NCBI GenBank assembly: GCA_002402085.1
Contig: NVVB01000029.1
Span: 28,214-34,604, forward strand
Direction: 5' to 3'
Source: Gammaproteobacteria bacterium
Lineage (GTDB): Bacteria > Pseudomonadota > Gammaproteobacteria > Pseudomonadales > UBA3067
Length of the DNA stretch: 6,391 nucleotides
The notes beneath the pieces are model-generated. The model saw nothing but the letters and a program-made list of their open reading frames with translations. It had not been told where the DNA came from and did no database searches. Below are positions 5,740-6,391 of the stretch, in pieces. Numbering within the stretch: position 1 is the first letter of the stretch; each line of letters opens with the position of its first letter. The translations under genes and the position numbers were made by a program.

Positions 5740-5751
5740 TGGGATATCCCA
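5740..5751. promoter_or_regulatory. 12-bp perfect palindrome, possible operator
   Basis: TGGGATATCCCA is a perfect 12-bp palindrome 56 bases before the MoxR start codon. A second dyad, CAAAT-CAT-ATTTG (5729-5741), overlaps its left edge. Such uninterrupted symmetry close to a start codon fits a dimeric repressor site, but no known operator consensus was recognised. Confidence 0.35.
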
Positions 5752-5790
5752 GTTTAAGAACCTATTGGTTTTAAATACTGAAATGAAGTC

Positions 5791-5798
5791 TAAGGTGG
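5791..5798 (+). promoter_or_regulatory. ribosome binding site of the MoxR gene
   Basis: TAAGGTGG differs at one position from the full consensus TAAGGAGG and ends nine bases before the ATG at 5808. It supports this start, which also coincides with the usual N-terminus of the family. Confidence 0.65.
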
Positions 5799-5807
5799 AC
5801 TAACACT

Positions 5808-6391
5808 ATGCAATTTAATGGTACAGAAGCTTACGTAGCAACTGAAGATTTAAAAACCGCGGTCAATGCAGCAATTACACTTGAACGACCCTTATTGATC
5901 AAAGGTGAGCCAGGAACAGGTAAAACCATGCTCGCCGAAGAAGTGGCGAAATCCTTAGGTGTTAAGTTGATTCAGTGGCATGTAAAATCCACCACTAAAG
6001 CCCATCAAGGCTTGTATGAATACGACGCTGTTTCTCGTTTACGTGATTCTCAATTAGGCGATGAGCGTGTACACGACATCTCTAATTACATTATCAAAGG
6101 CAAATTATGGGAAGCTTTTGAGTCGGAAGAACAATGCGTATTACTCATTGACGAAGTCGACAAGGCTGATATTGAATTCCCTAACGACTTGCTACTTGAG
6201 CTGGATAAAATGGAGTTTTATGTTTATGAAACTCAAAAGACCATCAAGGCAAAACGTCGCCCTATAATTTTCATTACCAGCAACAATGAAAAAGAACTGC
6301 CTGATGCATTTTTAAGACGTTGCTTCTTCCATTACATCAACTTCCCAGATGCAACGACGATGCGCGACATCGTGGGCGTTCATTACCCCGA
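5808..6391 (+). CDS. MoxR-family AAA+ ATPase, N-terminal part (3' end outside window)
   Basis: The first 194 residues are present and the frame is open at the window end; relatives have about 280 residues. Walker A is GEPGTGKT (33-40), Walker B is VLLIDEVDKAD (111-121), sensor 1 is TSNN (157-160), and DAFLRRC (166-172) holds the arginine-finger region. The segment TTKAHQGLYEYDAVSRLRDSQLGDERV (62-88) with its extended insert is characteristic of one MoxR subgroup usually found beside a CoxE-like vWA protein. MoxR ATPases are cytosolic hexameric, chaperone-like machines that work with a vWA partner on maturation or remodelling of target complexes; the target here is unknown. The gene opens after a 480-bp structured spacer and is probably the first of its operon, with the vWA partner expected just downstream, outside the window. 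Confidence 0.95.
   Translation, partial: MQFNGTEAYVATEDLKTAVNAAITLERPLLIKGEPGTGKTMLAEEVAKSLGVKLIQWHVKSTTKAHQGLYEYDAVSRLRDSQLGDERVHDISNYIIKGKLWEAFESEEQCVLLIDEVDKADIEFPNDLLLELDKMEFYVYETQKTIKAKRRPIIFITSNNEKELPDAFLRRCFFHYINFPDATTMRDIVGVHYP

Larger units (their letters stand above)
5328..5807. other. 480-bp repeat-rich spacer upstream of the MoxR gene
   Basis: No reading frame of note was found on either strand. The left part holds a candidate terminator for the amidotransferase (5433-5455). The middle has a possible promoter (5535-5564). The right part, 5618-5751, is crowded with direct repeats, a hairpin and a palindrome, listed separately. The end carries the ribosome binding site TAAGGTGG (5791-5798) of the MoxR gene. 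No known riboswitch or complete tRNA was recognised. Confidence 0.6.

Noticed and set aside
6061..6267. 68-codon plus-strand frame near the window end
   Set aside because: It lies in another frame inside the clearly coding MoxR gene, with no ribosome binding site.

Overview
The window looks like chromosomal DNA from a free-living, probably marine gammaproteobacterium. The evidence is indirect: moderate GC, AT-rich spacers, a von Willebrand A protein resembling the gammaproteobacterial TIGR03503 family, a YafJ-type glutamine amidotransferase, and a MoxR-type AAA+ ATPase. All assigned genes lie on the + strand. No mobile element, CRISPR array, rRNA or complete tRNA was seen.

Layout. (1) 1-333: the C-terminal end of an unrecognised multi-pass membrane protein, cut by the window edge. 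(2) 334-707: a gene-free spacer with a possible promoter and a long-loop inverted repeat. (3) 708-1379: a three-TM protein with a cytoplasmic linker and a C-terminal winged-helix-like domain; its architecture recalls the 'YEATS-associated helix-containing' (three-TM) proteins. (4) 1460-3760: a large secreted and anchored vWA protein with intact MIDAS residues, one C-terminal TM helix and an extremely acidic cytoplasmic tail. (5) 3881-4384: a HIT-family nucleotide-binding protein. (6) 4385-4541: a short spacer with two consecutive hairpins. (7) 4542-5327: a class II glutamine amidotransferase with Cys2 as nucleophile. (8) 5328-5807: a 480-bp spacer rich in inverted and direct repeats. (9) 5808 to the window end: the first 194 residues of a MoxR-family ATPase.

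How the genes may work together. The three-TM winged-helix protein and the vWA protein are 80 bp apart with no clear terminator between them, so they may be co-transcribed. Together they would give two envelope proteins that each have a cytosolic part (a possible DNA-binding domain and an acidic tail), which would suit a signalling or envelope-surveillance unit, but this is inference. The HIT and amidotransferase genes look like independent housekeeping-type genes. The MoxR gene is probably the first gene of its own transcript and is expected to be followed by a vWA partner beyond the window. The least explained items are the pairing of genes 3 and 4, the acidic tail, and the structured leader of the MoxR gene.
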